Shown here piece after piece: positions 7,601-16,004 of a DNA stretch of 64,000 nucleotides. The notes below the pieces were generated by a model. It saw only the letters and a list, made by a program, of their open reading frames with translations, made no database searches and had not been told where the DNA came from. Source of the stretch: Nonomuraea sp. NEAU-A123 (GTDB lineage: Bacteria > Actinomycetota > Actinomycetes > Streptosporangiales > Streptosporangiaceae); NCBI RefSeq assembly GCF_018603905.1, contig NZ_JAHFZZ010000017.1:171820-235819 (forward strand), given 5' to 3'. Positions within the stretch are counted from its first letter, which is position 1. The number at the start of each line of letters is the position of its first letter. The position numbers and the translations under genes are program-made.

Positions 7601-9526
7601 ATGGACAAGTGCCCGATTCCCGCCCGCGTGGCGGCATCCCCCACCGTGAAATCGAGGCGAGCTCCGGTGTCTTCACGCAGCGCCGACAACGTTGTCAGAT
7701 CACTCCTCACCTTCTTGCTGACGGCCGCTCTCGCGTGTGCGGCACTGGTCCCGGCCGCGACGCCCGCGGCCGCCGCCACCCCGGTGTGCGTACTGGCCTG
7801 TGACACGCGGGACCCCTCGCTGGCTCGGCAGGAGAGCTTTCCGGTACCGGCCAAGAACCTCAACGGCCGCCGCCTCGCACTGCACGTCTCCGACGCGGAC
7901 GACATGGCGTGGGCCAGCATCGACGACGGCGTGACGGGCGACTCGGTGTGGCTGGACCGCTCCTGGGACCGCGGTGCCACCTGGGAGGGACTGCTGGGCA
8001 AGGCGAGCATCCCGGGAACCTGGACCGGCACCAGGACGCTGATGTACAACATCACCGATCCTCGCAACCACCGACGCGGCCTGGTCCGGGCCTGCGGCGA
8101 CGCCGCCGCCGTCGGCTGTACGGACTGGGTCTACCCCACTGTCTGCGACACGCTCTGCGACGGCACCAACGCCGGTCAGGCGGCCGGGGACGACCAGCCG
8201 GTGCCGACCAAGACCCTCTACGGCCGCACGATCCGGCTGCACATGGACCAGAAGAACTCCATGGCCTGGGCGAGCATCGAATCCGGCGGCAGCGGCGACG
8301 AGATCTGGCTCGACCGCTCCTGGGACGGCGGTTCGACCTGGCCGGACGGCTCATCGCTCGGCCGTACCAGCACCCCGTCCGGAGCCACCAGCACCCGTAC
8401 CGCCATGTACGCCACCCGCGATCCGCGCGGCCTCCTCTACGGCGGCGCGGTTCGCGCCTGCGGCCGGGAGGCCTCCCACCAGGAGGGCAGCTGCACCGCC
8501 TGGGTCAGGCCCGCGCCGACGAGGGCGCGCGCCGCGGCAGACGCGCTCATGTACTCCTACGACCCGTACAACGGCTGGTGGCCCAGCAGCTGGTGGAACT
8601 CCGCCGCCACCCTCAGCTCCCTCATCGGCTTCGCCAGGACCACCGGCACGCACGACTACGACTGGATCCTGGCGCGCACCTTCGAGCAGAACAAGGGCGT
8701 CTTCGCCGCCGGAGTGCGCAGCTCGGACGCGCTCGAGGGTCACTTCATCAGCCGTTCCATCGACGACTCGGCCTGGTGGGCCATCGCCTGGATCGACGCG
8801 TACGACTACACCGGCGACGCCCGCTACCTCAATGAGGCTGTCATCATCGCCAACTACGTCCAGCAGTACTGGGACCCCGGCACCTGCGGAGGCGGCGTGT
8901 GGTGGGATCGGGAACGCACCTACAAGAACGCCGTGACGAACGGGCAGCACCTCTGGCTGACCACGGCGCTCCACCAGCGCATCCCCGGCGACACCGGATG
9001 GCTCCAGCGGGCGAAGACGGCCGCCGACTGGTACAGGTCCAGTGGGATGATCAACTCCTCGGGACTGGTGAACGACGGACTGAACTCCTCCTGCGCCAAC
9101 AACGGCAGCACCGTGTGGAGTTACAACCAAGGACTGGCCATCGGCGGCTTCACCGAACTGTGGAAGACGACCGGGGACAGCTCGCTGCTGACCACCGCGC
9201 GGGCCCTGGCCGACGCCGCCATCAGCCGCCCGGCGCTGACCCGGGACGGAGTGCTCACCGAGTCCTGCGACATCGGCTCGGCGTCATGCGACGACAACCA
9301 GAAGCAGTTCAAGGGCATCTTCATGCGGCACTTCGCCGACCTCGCGAAGGCCACCGGTTCCAGCGTCTACCAGGGCTACATCCAGAAGCAGGCGGACACG
9401 CTGTGGGCGCAGGACCGCAGCTCCCTCAACGCCCTCGGTCAACGCTGGGCCGGCACCAGCCCCAACCAGACCGACTGGCGGACGCAGGCCAGCGCTCTTG
9501 GAGCGCTCACGGCCGCCGCGGGCTGA
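7601..9526 (+). CDS. Secreted GH76-type alpha-1,6-mannanase with two N-terminal repeat domains
   Basis: A 641-residue protein. The signal peptide core (LLTFLLTAALACAALVPAA) begins about 33 residues in, so a GTG at 7667 is a plausible alternative start. Two homologous modules of about 115 residues follow, each with a CDT/CDG start, a WLDRSWD motif and an AVRACG-like end. The C-terminal (alpha/alpha)6 domain (about 295-640) has the GH76 Asp-Asp pair in SIDDSAWWAIAWIDAYDYTG, plus GGGVWWDRERTYKNA and YNQGLAIGG. Expected role: extracellular cleavage of alpha-1,6-mannan backbones. It shares the divergent region with the GH78 gene, suggesting one induction signal. Confidence 0.85.
   Translation: MDKCPIPARVAASPTVKSRRAPVSSRSADNVVRSLLTFLLTAALACAALVPAATPAAAATPVCVLACDTRDPSLARQESFPVPAKNLNGRRLALHVSDADDMAWASIDDGVTGDSVWLDRSWDRGATWEGLLGKASIPGTWTGTRTLMYNITDPRNHRRGLVRACGDAAAVGCTDWVYPTVCDTLCDGTNAGQAAGDDQPVPTKTLYGRTIRLHMDQKNSMAWASIESGGSGDEIWLDRSWDGGSTWPDGSSLGRTSTPSGATSTRTAMYATRDPRGLLYGGAVRACGREASHQEGSCTAWVRPAPTRARAAADALMYSYDPYNGWWPSSWWNSAATLSSLIGFARTTGTHDYDWILARTFEQNKGVFAAGVRSSDALEGHFISRSIDDSAWWAIAWIDAYDYTGDARYLNEAVIIANYVQQYWDPGTCGGGVWWDRERTYKNAVTNGQHLWLTTALHQRIPGDTGWLQRAKTAADWYRSSGMINSSGLVNDGLNSSCANNGSTVWSYNQGLAIGGFTELWKTTGDSSLLTTARALADAAISRPALTRDGVLTESCDIGSASCDDNQKQFKGIFMRHFADLAKATGSSVYQGYIQKQADTLWAQDRSSLNALGQRWAGTSPNQTDWRTQASALGALTAAAG
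7685..7696. promoter_or_regulatory. Second copy of the 12-bp LacI-type palindrome
   Basis: GACAACGTTGTC again, inside the 5' end of the GH76 gene just before its signal peptide, 590 bp from the copy at 7095. Two identical perfect palindromes flanking a divergent promoter region suggest a shared repressor, possibly acting by looping. Confidence 0.5.
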
Positions 9527-9553
9527 CGACCGCCCGTGAGTATGGGAGATGGT

Positions 9554-10093
9554 TCAGCACGTGTTCGGCTCGATGCGCTTTCGTGGCGCCTGCTGCATCC
9601 GCATGGCGTCGCGGGCCAGGCGGGAGAGGAGATGTTTGAGCGTGGTCACGTCCTCCTCGCTCCAGTCGGTGAGCATCGTGTCGACGTACTGCTGGCCGTG
9701 CGTCATGATCCGCTCTCCGATCTCCCGGCCTCGGGGAGTCAGCGCGAGCAGTACGCCGCGTTCGTCGGAGGGCTCGCGCACCCGTACGATGAGGCCCGCC
9801 TCGTCCAGGCGGTGGGCGATCTTGGAGAGGTTCGCCCGTCCTGTGCCCAGGGCCTCCGCCAGTTCGCTGGGGCGCATCGCCCCTCGATAACTGAGCTGGT
9901 TGACGACGAGGAACATCGACACGTCGTTCACGGGGAAGTCGACAGCGGCCATGACGGTCAGCCGCCTGGTGAGACTGTCGGCCTCGTGGATGATCGAGGC
10001 CAAGGAGACACGCAGGTCGAGAGGGTCCGGCGGGATGGCGGGTGACAGGTCGATGTCTGGATCGCCCAGCTCGTAGCGTTGTACGCGCGCCAC
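9554..10093 (-). CDS. MarR family transcriptional regulator
   Basis: A 179-residue winged-helix protein. The MarR core runs from about 60 to 145: RPSELAEALGTGRANLSKIAHRLDEAGL (helix-turn-helix), then VREPSDERGVLLALTPRG (wing, DxR signature). It lies between the GH76 gene (convergent) and the GH106 gene (same strand, 108 bp upstream). The position suggests, but does not prove, control of the glycosidase genes. Confidence 0.88.
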   Translation of the reverse strand: MARVQRYELGDPDIDLSPAIPPDPLDLRVSLASIIHEADSLTRRLTVMAAVDFPVNDVSMFLVVNQLSYRGAMRPSELAEALGTGRANLSKIAHRLDEAGLIVRVREPSDERGVLLALTPRGREIGERIMTHGQQYVDTMLTDWSEEDVTTLKHLLSRLARDAMRMQQAPRKRIEPNTC

Positions 10094-10105
10094 GATGTGC
10101 CTCCC

Positions 10106-10121
10106 CTATGGCGTTGCATAG
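10106..10121. promoter_or_regulatory. Weak dyad upstream of marR-like gene
   Basis: CTATG and CATAG flank a 6-nt centre about 13 bp upstream of the MarR start codon. The spacing fits an autoregulatory MarR site, but the arms are short. Confidence 0.3.
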
Positions 10122-10201
10122 TTCGTACTCGGCGAAAGCCTATGTGCTGGCGGTTCAGGCGCGGGCGACCGGTCAGGCACATGGTCGCCCGCGCGGATGG
10201 C

Positions 10202-13144
10202 TCAGCTTGTCGTCGCTTCGAGCAGCAGCCGTACCGGTCCGAGCAGCCCGTGGCCGTGCACTGTCGTCTTCTGCGTCTCGTTGCCGCCGGTGAAGGACGC
10301 GATCACGTCAGGGATGGCGTCGTAGTAGCCACGGGCGAGCAGCCGGTTGTTCAGTGAGCTGGAAACCCGGACCGTCACCCGGTTCTGGCCCGACTGCAGG
10401 TCGCCGGTGACGTCCACCTGCGGGCAGGACGTGTCGAAGCCCTTGACCGCGCCCTGGTTGACCTGGACACAGCCCAAGGCGCCGGCCGTCGATCCGAGGT
10501 CGAGCAGGTACCTGGTTCCTGCGGCCGGGGCCTGATCGAGAGTGAACGTGGTGGTGTACTCGCCGATGCCGCTGACCTCGGGCCCCACCTCGGGGAGGTC
10601 TTTCCATGGCCGCAGGGGGCCGTGACCGGCGTCGAGGCGGGTGATGGCCGTGGTGGGGCGCTCCTCGCGGGTCTCATAGCCGAGCCCGCGGTCCTCGGAG
10701 ATCACTTCCAGGTCGCCGGCGTCCCAACTCTCGACCGCGATCGTCCACTGGGGGATCTCCCGCAACGGCTTGGCCGTGACAGGATCGGTGCCCGTCGGCT
10801 GCGGCGCCGCGCGGTCGAGGGTGAGCAGCGCTGTCTGACCGGGGGCCAGGGCCACGGTGACGATCGTCCGGCCCGCCTCGTGCCGTACGCCGTGATGGGG
10901 CCGGATGTCGCCGGTCCAGGCGTCGATCCGGTGTACGGCCGCGGTACCCGGGAGAGCGACCTCGACGGTGGTCGGCTCGCCGGTCTCGTAGAGGAAGTGG
11001 TACAGGTACAGGTGCAGCAGGTCACCGTCCTCGCGCAGATGGCTCAGGACGGTGTCGTTGCTGGTGGTGAACTCGGCGCGTCCGGAGAGGCCGAGGTCGC
11101 GCAACGCCTGGAGGCTATGGGCGGGATCGGGCACCTCGGCGACGGTCGGGAGCACGCGCAGCTGCGCCATCGTCTGGGCGAGTTCCTCATCGCGGCCATC
11201 CAGGCCCGGGGTGCGGGCCGCCGCCTGGTGATGGGTGGTGTGCTGGCCGGCGACGAGCCACTTGAGTTCGCGGGCGCCGTTGACGATGACAAGCTTCAGA
11301 CCCTGGCGCGCCCACTGCAGAAGCTCGGCCGCCACGTCCGCGTCCAACGTCTCCTGGTAGACGATGAGCGCCTGGTAGCCAGGGCCGTCGGGCTGGACGA
11401 GCCCGCCGGTGAACGACACCTCCTCGCGCAGCAGCAGCGATCCGTCGAAGAACTCATACGTCCATCCGGCGTCCTGCATGCCCAGGTCCTGCCACCAGTG
11501 GTTCTGGCGGTCGCGCATCCACATGCGCCCGTAGGCGTCCTCGTCCGGGATGCGACGGCCCTCCGAGTCCGTCAGGGCCACGCCGCAGGTGTTGTCGGTG
11601 AAGTGGTCGGTACGCAGGATCCCGACGTCGATCCGTGGCCTGCCCTGACGCAGGACGGCCTGGAATCGGCCGATCGCCTTGTTCCACAGGGGATAGAACT
11701 CGGCCGCGGGCTGCCGGGTGTCGAACCGCTCGGAGAACCTGGACCACATGCCCTCATGCCCCGGCCACTGGGTGACACCCTCGGCGCCGGCGGTGCTCGC
11801 CCAGCCGTGCAGCACCGTCTTGGTGATCCCGGCCGCCAGCTGGGTGGCGATGATCTGGTCGTAGAAGCGGTGGTCGAGGATGTGGTTGCGGGTGGTCGCA
11901 CCGGTCTCGGAGGAGTACTGCTTGCCGAACAGATGGGCGGGCCCGGCCATCAACCGGTAGGCGTCGATCTGCGCACCGAACTCCAGTGACTCGGTCTCGA
12001 TGCCGTCGACCTCTGGCCCGGGCCGGGTGAGCTCGAACGGCAGCCCGTAGCTGATCTCGGAGCGTAGCCCGATCCCGTTGTCGTGCAGGAACGTGGCGAA
12101 CGGGCGCAGCATGTTCTCGATGTAGAGGTCGGTGAGCGTGCGCACGTAGTCGAAGCGCACCTTCTCGACGGTGACGCGATGCTCCTCGCGTACGTCGTAG
12201 TGATAGGTCGTACTGACCGCCATGAACGGCACACTGCGCAGCAGGAAGGGCAGCCAGACCGTGATGTCGTAGCCGCGGCGGGCACGGAACTCCTCGGCGA
12301 AGGTACGCCCCCAGAACAGGCCGCCGGCGCCGTAGGTCGACAGCTCCAGGGAGTCCATGTACATCTGCACCCGCGGGTTGCGGCTGATCTGCTCGCGCAG
12401 CTCGGGGGTGAGCACGACCGAGTTCCAGTAGTCAATGACCGCCTCGACGCCGTCCCGGTCCAGGTAGTTGACGGTGTAGTTGACCGAGGCCGAGGGCGAG
12501 GCGGTCTGCCCGGTGCCGTGCATCCACAAGACGAACAGCCGCCACGGGCCGTCGTCCGGGGCGCGCCACTCCAGCGTCTCGTCCCGTACCTGGTCGGTGA
12601 GGTCGACGACGGATTGAAGGTCGAGCGTGGTGGCTTCCAACACCCGCGCGGCCACGACGGCCACCAGATGCTGCTCGGTCACCTTGCCGCGATGACCGGG
12701 AAGCTGAGTCACGGGCGCCTCGGCGTCGAGGTCCACGCGCGGGAGCAGGCCGCTGCGCGAGCCGGCGGGCCCGAGGTCCTCGGTCACCACGTCGAGCTCC
12801 TGCGCCGCAGCCGGGTGATCGGGCGTGATGGTGGGCAGGTTCGCGTTCGCCCAGTTCGTACCGGAGGTGAAGCTCACCGCCATGTTCCGCCTGGTCGTCT
12901 CCTCCACCACCACGTGGGAGTCGTGCGTCCACTCCTCCGAGCCCCAGCCGTAACGGGCATGGTCGATGCCGGCCTCGTCCATGGCGAGGAACTCCATCCC
13001 GCCGAACCCGAGCCGGTGCGCGGTGTCGACCTCGCGCAACAGCGTCTCGTCGGTGTGCAGGCCCTCGGCCAGCCACCATCGCACCTCAGGCCGGAACTCG
13101 ATGGGCGGGTCGGTGACCAGGCGGGTGAGGTCGTCAAGTGACAT
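10202..13144 (-). CDS. GH106-type alpha-L-rhamnosidase, cytoplasmic
   Basis: A 980-residue protein without signal peptide. The N-terminus PEVRWWLAEGLHTDE followed by LGFGGMEFLAMDE is typical of the GH106 TIM-barrel family; further blocks such as MYMDSLELSTYG, LRSEISYGLPFE and KQYSSETGAT carry acidic residues of the active site. The C-terminal third is beta-rich (galactose-binding-like sandwiches, about 770-980). Lack of a secretion signal suggests it acts on imported rhamnosides released by the GH78/GH76 enzymes. MarR lies downstream on the same strand. Confidence 0.8.
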   Translation of the reverse strand: MSLDDLTRLVTDPPIEFRPEVRWWLAEGLHTDETLLREVDTAHRLGFGGMEFLAMDEAGIDHARYGWGSEEWTHDSHVVVEETTRRNMAVSFTSGTNWANANLPTITPDHPAAAQELDVVTEDLGPAGSRSGLLPRVDLDAEAPVTQLPGHRGKVTEQHLVAVVAARVLEATTLDLQSVVDLTDQVRDETLEWRAPDDGPWRLFVLWMHGTGQTASPSASVNYTVNYLDRDGVEAVIDYWNSVVLTPELREQISRNPRVQMYMDSLELSTYGAGGLFWGRTFAEEFRARRGYDITVWLPFLLRSVPFMAVSTTYHYDVREEHRVTVEKVRFDYVRTLTDLYIENMLRPFATFLHDNGIGLRSEISYGLPFELTRPGPEVDGIETESLEFGAQIDAYRLMAGPAHLFGKQYSSETGATTRNHILDHRFYDQIIATQLAAGITKTVLHGWASTAGAEGVTQWPGHEGMWSRFSERFDTRQPAAEFYPLWNKAIGRFQAVLRQGRPRIDVGILRTDHFTDNTCGVALTDSEGRRIPDEDAYGRMWMRDRQNHWWQDLGMQDAGWTYEFFDGSLLLREEVSFTGGLVQPDGPGYQALIVYQETLDADVAAELLQWARQGLKLVIVNGARELKWLVAGQHTTHHQAAARTPGLDGRDEELAQTMAQLRVLPTVAEVPDPAHSLQALRDLGLSGRAEFTTSNDTVLSHLREDGDLLHLYLYHFLYETGEPTTVEVALPGTAAVHRIDAWTGDIRPHHGVRHEAGRTIVTVALAPGQTALLTLDRAAPQPTGTDPVTAKPLREIPQWTIAVESWDAGDLEVISEDRGLGYETREERPTTAITRLDAGHGPLRPWKDLPEVGPEVSGIGEYTTTFTLDQAPAAGTRYLLDLGSTAGALGCVQVNQGAVKGFDTSCPQVDVTGDLQSGQNRVTVRVSSSLNNRLLARGYYDAIPDVIASFTGGNETQKTTVHGHGLLGPVRLLLEATTS

Positions 13145-13160
13145 GCGTTCCTCTTCATGG

Positions 13161-13174
13161 TTGCATCGATTTAA
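13161..13174. promoter_or_regulatory. ATCGAT-centred dyad upstream of the GH106 gene
   Basis: TTGCATCGATTTAA, with matching TT/AA ends around a palindromic ATCGAT core, lies 17 bp upstream of the GH106 start codon. LacI-family operators often look like this, but outer symmetry is imperfect. Confidence 0.3.
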
Positions 13175-13539
13175 CGCATCCTGCGGGTGCCGTTGGGGCC
13201 GACACTAGGCCGCGCCGCGCGCAAAAGCAATGTCGTGAGGAAACTATAAAATGTCGGTGTGGGCGGCTTCCTGCTCTAACTGGGCCCGACGAGCCTCGCT
13301 TCCCTGCGCGAGAGGCTCAGGCGTCAAGCGCCGCCATGTCTCGCACCCCCACCCTCTTATGCACGTGGTGTTAAAACGATTCACGCCGTCGGGGTTCCGA
13401 GCTTCCGGTTCTCTTGACCGAAAGAGACCGCCGGCGAGCCCGACAGCGCCGCTTTCTGTCCTGCCATGCCTTCCGTCGCGCGGCGGAAAGGCGGTCGTGG
13501 GCGGCGCCGCTACCCCGTCCGGCTCCTTCTTGCATGTTC

Positions 13540-13555
13540 TATGACATATGGCATA
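13540..13555. promoter_or_regulatory. Candidate TetR autoregulatory operator
   Basis: TATGACATATGGCATA is a 16-bp palindrome with a single mismatched pair, ending 22 bp upstream of the TetR start codon. The position overlaps the expected promoter. Confidence 0.5.
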
Positions 13556-13577
13556 AGTTACCCACGAGTAGCGTCGA

Positions 13578-14213
13578 ATGAAGGTCGGTGGCGGTGTGAG
13601 TCCCCGTAGGAGCGACAGCCGGGAGCGGATGGTCCTCAGCGCTGCCACCCTGCTGCGCGAGTACGGCGCCGGCGCGACGAGCATCGACCGCGTCCTCGCG
13701 CACAGCGGCGCCCCGCGCGGGTCGGTCTACCACCACTTCCCAGGCGGACGCGCCCAGTTGATCGACGAAGCGGTGACGCTGGCCGGCGACTATGTCGCGG
13801 GCCTCATCGACGCCGCGACGCGGGCCGACAACGTGCTGGAGGCCCTCGACACGTTCTTCGCCCTGTGGCGGGACCGGCTGGTGGAGAGCGACTTCCGGGC
13901 CGGCTGCCCGATCGTGGCGGTGGCCGTGGAGACCAACGACGACGCCCCGCAACTCGCCCGCTCCGCCGCCGAGGTCTTCGCCCGCTGGAGGGAGGCACTG
14001 ACCGGCCTGTTCCTCCACAACGGCCTGCCCGAGGGGCGGAGCAGGAGGCTGGCCGCCTTCGTCATCGCCGCAGTTGAGGGCGCCGTGGTCATGTGCCGAG
14101 CCGAACGCGGCACCGCACCTCTGGACGACGCCGCCGCCGAGATCCACGACCTGCTGGTCCACGCCCTGCGGGACCGGCCCGACCCTGACCTCGGTCACGG
14201 CACCCGCCCGTGA
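13578..14213 (+). CDS. TetR/AcrR family transcriptional regulator
   Basis: A 211-residue protein with an N-terminal helix-turn-helix: MVLSAATLLREYGAGATSIDRVLAHSGAPRGSVYHHFPG, about residues 18-56, with the canonical SVYHHF recognition helix. The C-terminal ligand domain resembles the LmrA/YxaF-type group (FRAGCPIVAVAVE). It is followed on the same strand by the enoyl-CoA hydratase-like gene, the likely target, across two tandem hairpins. A dyad at 13540 suggests autoregulation. Confidence 0.88.
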   Translation: MKVGGGVSPRRSDSRERMVLSAATLLREYGAGATSIDRVLAHSGAPRGSVYHHFPGGRAQLIDEAVTLAGDYVAGLIDAATRADNVLEALDTFFALWRDRLVESDFRAGCPIVAVAVETNDDAPQLARSAAEVFARWREALTGLFLHNGLPEGRSRRLAAFVIAAVEGAVVMCRAERGTAPLDDAAAEIHDLLVHALRDRPDPDLGHGTRP

Positions 14214-14249
14214 CCGCCCAACTCCGGTCACGGCACCCGTCCGCGACCG
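14192..14249 (+). repeat. Tandem duplicated hairpins at the end of the TetR gene
   Basis: Two 25-nt copies begin at 14192 and 14225. Each starts CGGTCACGG; the first ends CCGTGACCG, giving a perfect 9-bp stem with a 7-nt loop, and the second has one mismatch. The first overlaps the TetR stop codon. They may attenuate or terminate between TetR and the downstream gene, or act as protein sites. Confidence 0.55.
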
Positions 14250-14271
14250 CTCAGCCCGAGGGAGCCGCGCC

Positions 14272-14943
14272 ATGCCCGTACTCGACCGCCAGGACGACGT
14301 CTTCATCCTCGACCTCGGCGACGGCGAGAACCGATTCCACCCCGACTGGATAGCCGCCGTCGATGCCGCCCTGGACGAGGTGGAGAAGGCGGACGGGCCT
14401 CGCGCCCTGGTGACCGCCGCGACGGGAAAGTTCTACTCCACCGGGCTCGACCTGGACTGGTACTTCGCCCATCCGGACCAGCACCAGGATTACGTGATTT
14501 CGGTGCACGCGCTCTTCGCGCGGCTGCTGTCCCTGCCGGTGGCCACCGTGGCGGCGCTGCAGGGGCACACCTTCGCGGCCGCCGCCATGTTCTCGCTGGC
14601 CCACGACTTCCGTGTGATGCGCGCCGACCGCGGCTTCTGGTGCCTGCCCGAGGCCAGTATCAACATTCCCTTCACACCCGGCATGTCCGCTCTCATCCAA
14701 TCCCGTCTGACGCCGCAGACCGCCCACGAGGCCATGCTCACCGCCCGCCGCTACGGCGGCCATGAAGCCGTGGCCGCCGGCATCGTCGACCACGCCGTCG
14801 ACGAGAACGCCGTACGGACGACCGCCGTTGAGCTTGCCCGGGCACAGGCGGCCAAGGCGGGCGACACACTCGCCACGATCAGAACCCGCATGTACGCACC
14901 TGTCCTGGCCGCGCTGCGCGACACGACCAGCCTCATGGGCTGA
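14272..14943 (+). CDS. Enoyl-CoA hydratase/isomerase family protein
   Basis: A 223-residue crotonase-fold protein, with ATG after gagggagccgcgcc. Crotonase features are ALVTAATGKFYSTGLDLDW (oxyanion-hole loop) and LQGHTFAAAAMFSLAHDFRVM (second oxyanion-hole region). The catalytic Glu pair of true hydratases is not obvious, so it may be a Delta3,Delta2-enoyl-CoA isomerase-like enzyme. TetR upstream and a thioesterase downstream suggest acyl-CoA metabolism. Confidence 0.85.
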   Translation: MPVLDRQDDVFILDLGDGENRFHPDWIAAVDAALDEVEKADGPRALVTAATGKFYSTGLDLDWYFAHPDQHQDYVISVHALFARLLSLPVATVAALQGHTFAAAAMFSLAHDFRVMRADRGFWCLPEASINIPFTPGMSALIQSRLTPQTAHEAMLTARRYGGHEAVAAGIVDHAVDENAVRTTAVELARAQAAKAGDTLATIRTRMYAPVLAALRDTTSLMG

Positions 14944-15080
14944 CACCGTATCCGCCCCACGGCCGACGAGTTGCCCGGCACCACCCCCACCTGGCACAAG
15001 CAGGCGCCTGCCCGTATGGAACGCCTCCAGGACTGACCGTCACCCGACGGCTCTATCAGCACCACCGCAAGGAGCAATCC

Positions 15081-15542
15081 GTGTCCACGACCGACTTCAC
15101 CGCTCTGTCGGGCCTCGAAATGATGCGCTGGGTACAGTCCGTGCGGCCGACCGAAACCGACATCCCTTCGATCGGCAGGCTGCTCGGCATGCGGTTCGAC
15201 GAAGTGGAGCACGGCCGCATCGTCATCTCGCTTGACACCCGACCCGACTTCGCCAACCCCCTCGGTACCGTCCACGGCGGCATCGCGGCCACCCTCCTGG
15301 ACTCCGTCATGGGATGCGCGGTGCACACCACCCTCCCCGCGGGCGTCGGCTACACGACCCTCGAACTCAAGGTCAACTACATCCGGGCAGCCCACACCGG
15401 GGGTCAAACGCTCACCGCCGAGGGGAACGTCATCCACGCTGGCCGCCGTACCGCCACGGCAGAAGGAAAGGTCCTGGACGATCAGGGGAAACTGGTCGCC
15501 CACGCCACCACCACGTGCCTCATCATCGGAGGCAGCGACTGA
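15081..15542 (+). CDS. PaaI-type hotdog thioesterase
   Basis: A 153-residue protein with a GTG start after aaggagc. The hotdog core includes NPLGTVHGGIAATLLDSVMG (the HGG motif with the helix carrying the catalytic Asp) and TTLELKVNYIRAA. PaaI-family enzymes hydrolyse acyl-CoA thioesters. The 140 bp before it contain a short open fragment (14950 to about 15036, ending in a TGA) that reads like the C-terminal tail of a deleted gene but is not identifiable. Confidence 0.9.
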   Translation: MSTTDFTALSGLEMMRWVQSVRPTETDIPSIGRLLGMRFDEVEHGRIVISLDTRPDFANPLGTVHGGIAATLLDSVMGCAVHTTLPAGVGYTTLELKVNYIRAAHTGGQTLTAEGNVIHAGRRTATAEGKVLDDQGKLVAHATTTCLIIGGSD

Positions 15543-15562
15543 CCGTGGTTCGGAGCCTTGGT

Positions 15563-15727
15563 TCACACCGCAGGGCGAGCGTGCCTGAGGCCACCGCTGC
15601 CATACCCGACCTGCACGATGATCGCCAGGACGGTGACCGCGGGCAGTACCAGAACCGCCGTGGGCGAGAAGAGGACCGCCGCCACAATGCCGCTGTACCC
15701 GCTGCTGCGGCGCCCGACCCCGAACAT
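15563..15727 (-). CDS. Possible small membrane protein
   Basis: A 54-residue frame with one long hydrophobic segment (IVAAVLFSPTAVLVLPAV, continuing through TVLAIIV). No strong ribosome-binding site precedes the ATG at 15727. It may be real but could be chance. Confidence 0.25.
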   Translation of the reverse strand: MFGVGRRSSGYSGIVAAVLFSPTAVLVLPAVTVLAIIVQVGYGSGGLRHARPAV

Positions 15728-15797
15728 GGAGTTCTCGTTAAGTGTCGTACGGCGATGCGGGAAGTCTTTGCGATAGCGCGCGAGGGCTTCCCGGCGA

Positions 15798-16004
15798 TCA
15801 GACGTCGAACTCGCCGTGGGTCGCTCCGTGCAGGAACGCCGTCCACTCATCGCGCGTGAAGATCAATGCAGGCCCGGTTGGGTTCTTGCTGTCACGTACG
15901 GCGACGACGTTCGGGAGATTGGTTGCCACTTCGACGCACTGGCCGGTATCGCCGCTGGCGGTCGCCTTACGCCACTCCGCTTGCTCCAGGTTCACTTCGA
16001 CCAT
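15798..16004 (-). CDS. DUF397 domain protein
   Basis: A 68-residue protein matching the DUF397 pattern: EWRKATASGDTGQCVEVA, VAVRDSKNPTGPALIFT, then EWTAFLHGATHGEFD. Its start overlaps the end of the upstream XRE gene by 13 nt. DUF397 proteins are usually encoded next to such XRE regulators in actinomycetes and, in studied pairs, act as their small partner or antagonist. Confidence 0.93.
   Translation of the reverse strand: MVEVNLEQAEWRKATASGDTGQCVEVATNLPNVVAVRDSKNPTGPALIFTRDEWTAFLHGATHGEFDV

Larger units (their letters stand above)
13145..13577. other. Intergenic region between divergent GH106 and TetR genes
   Basis: About 430 bp holding the GH106 leader (dyad at 13161) and the TetR promoter with its dyad at 13540. 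The middle part shows no convincing coding sequence on either strand. Confidence 0.6.

Noticed and set aside
10622..11989. Long + strand frame (455 codons)
   Set aside because: Antisense shadow of the GH106-type gene produced by high GC at third codon positions.
13244..13684. 146-codon - strand frame across the TetR promoter
   Set aside because: It would cover the TetR start and its operator-like dyad, and the translated sequence has no recognisable features.
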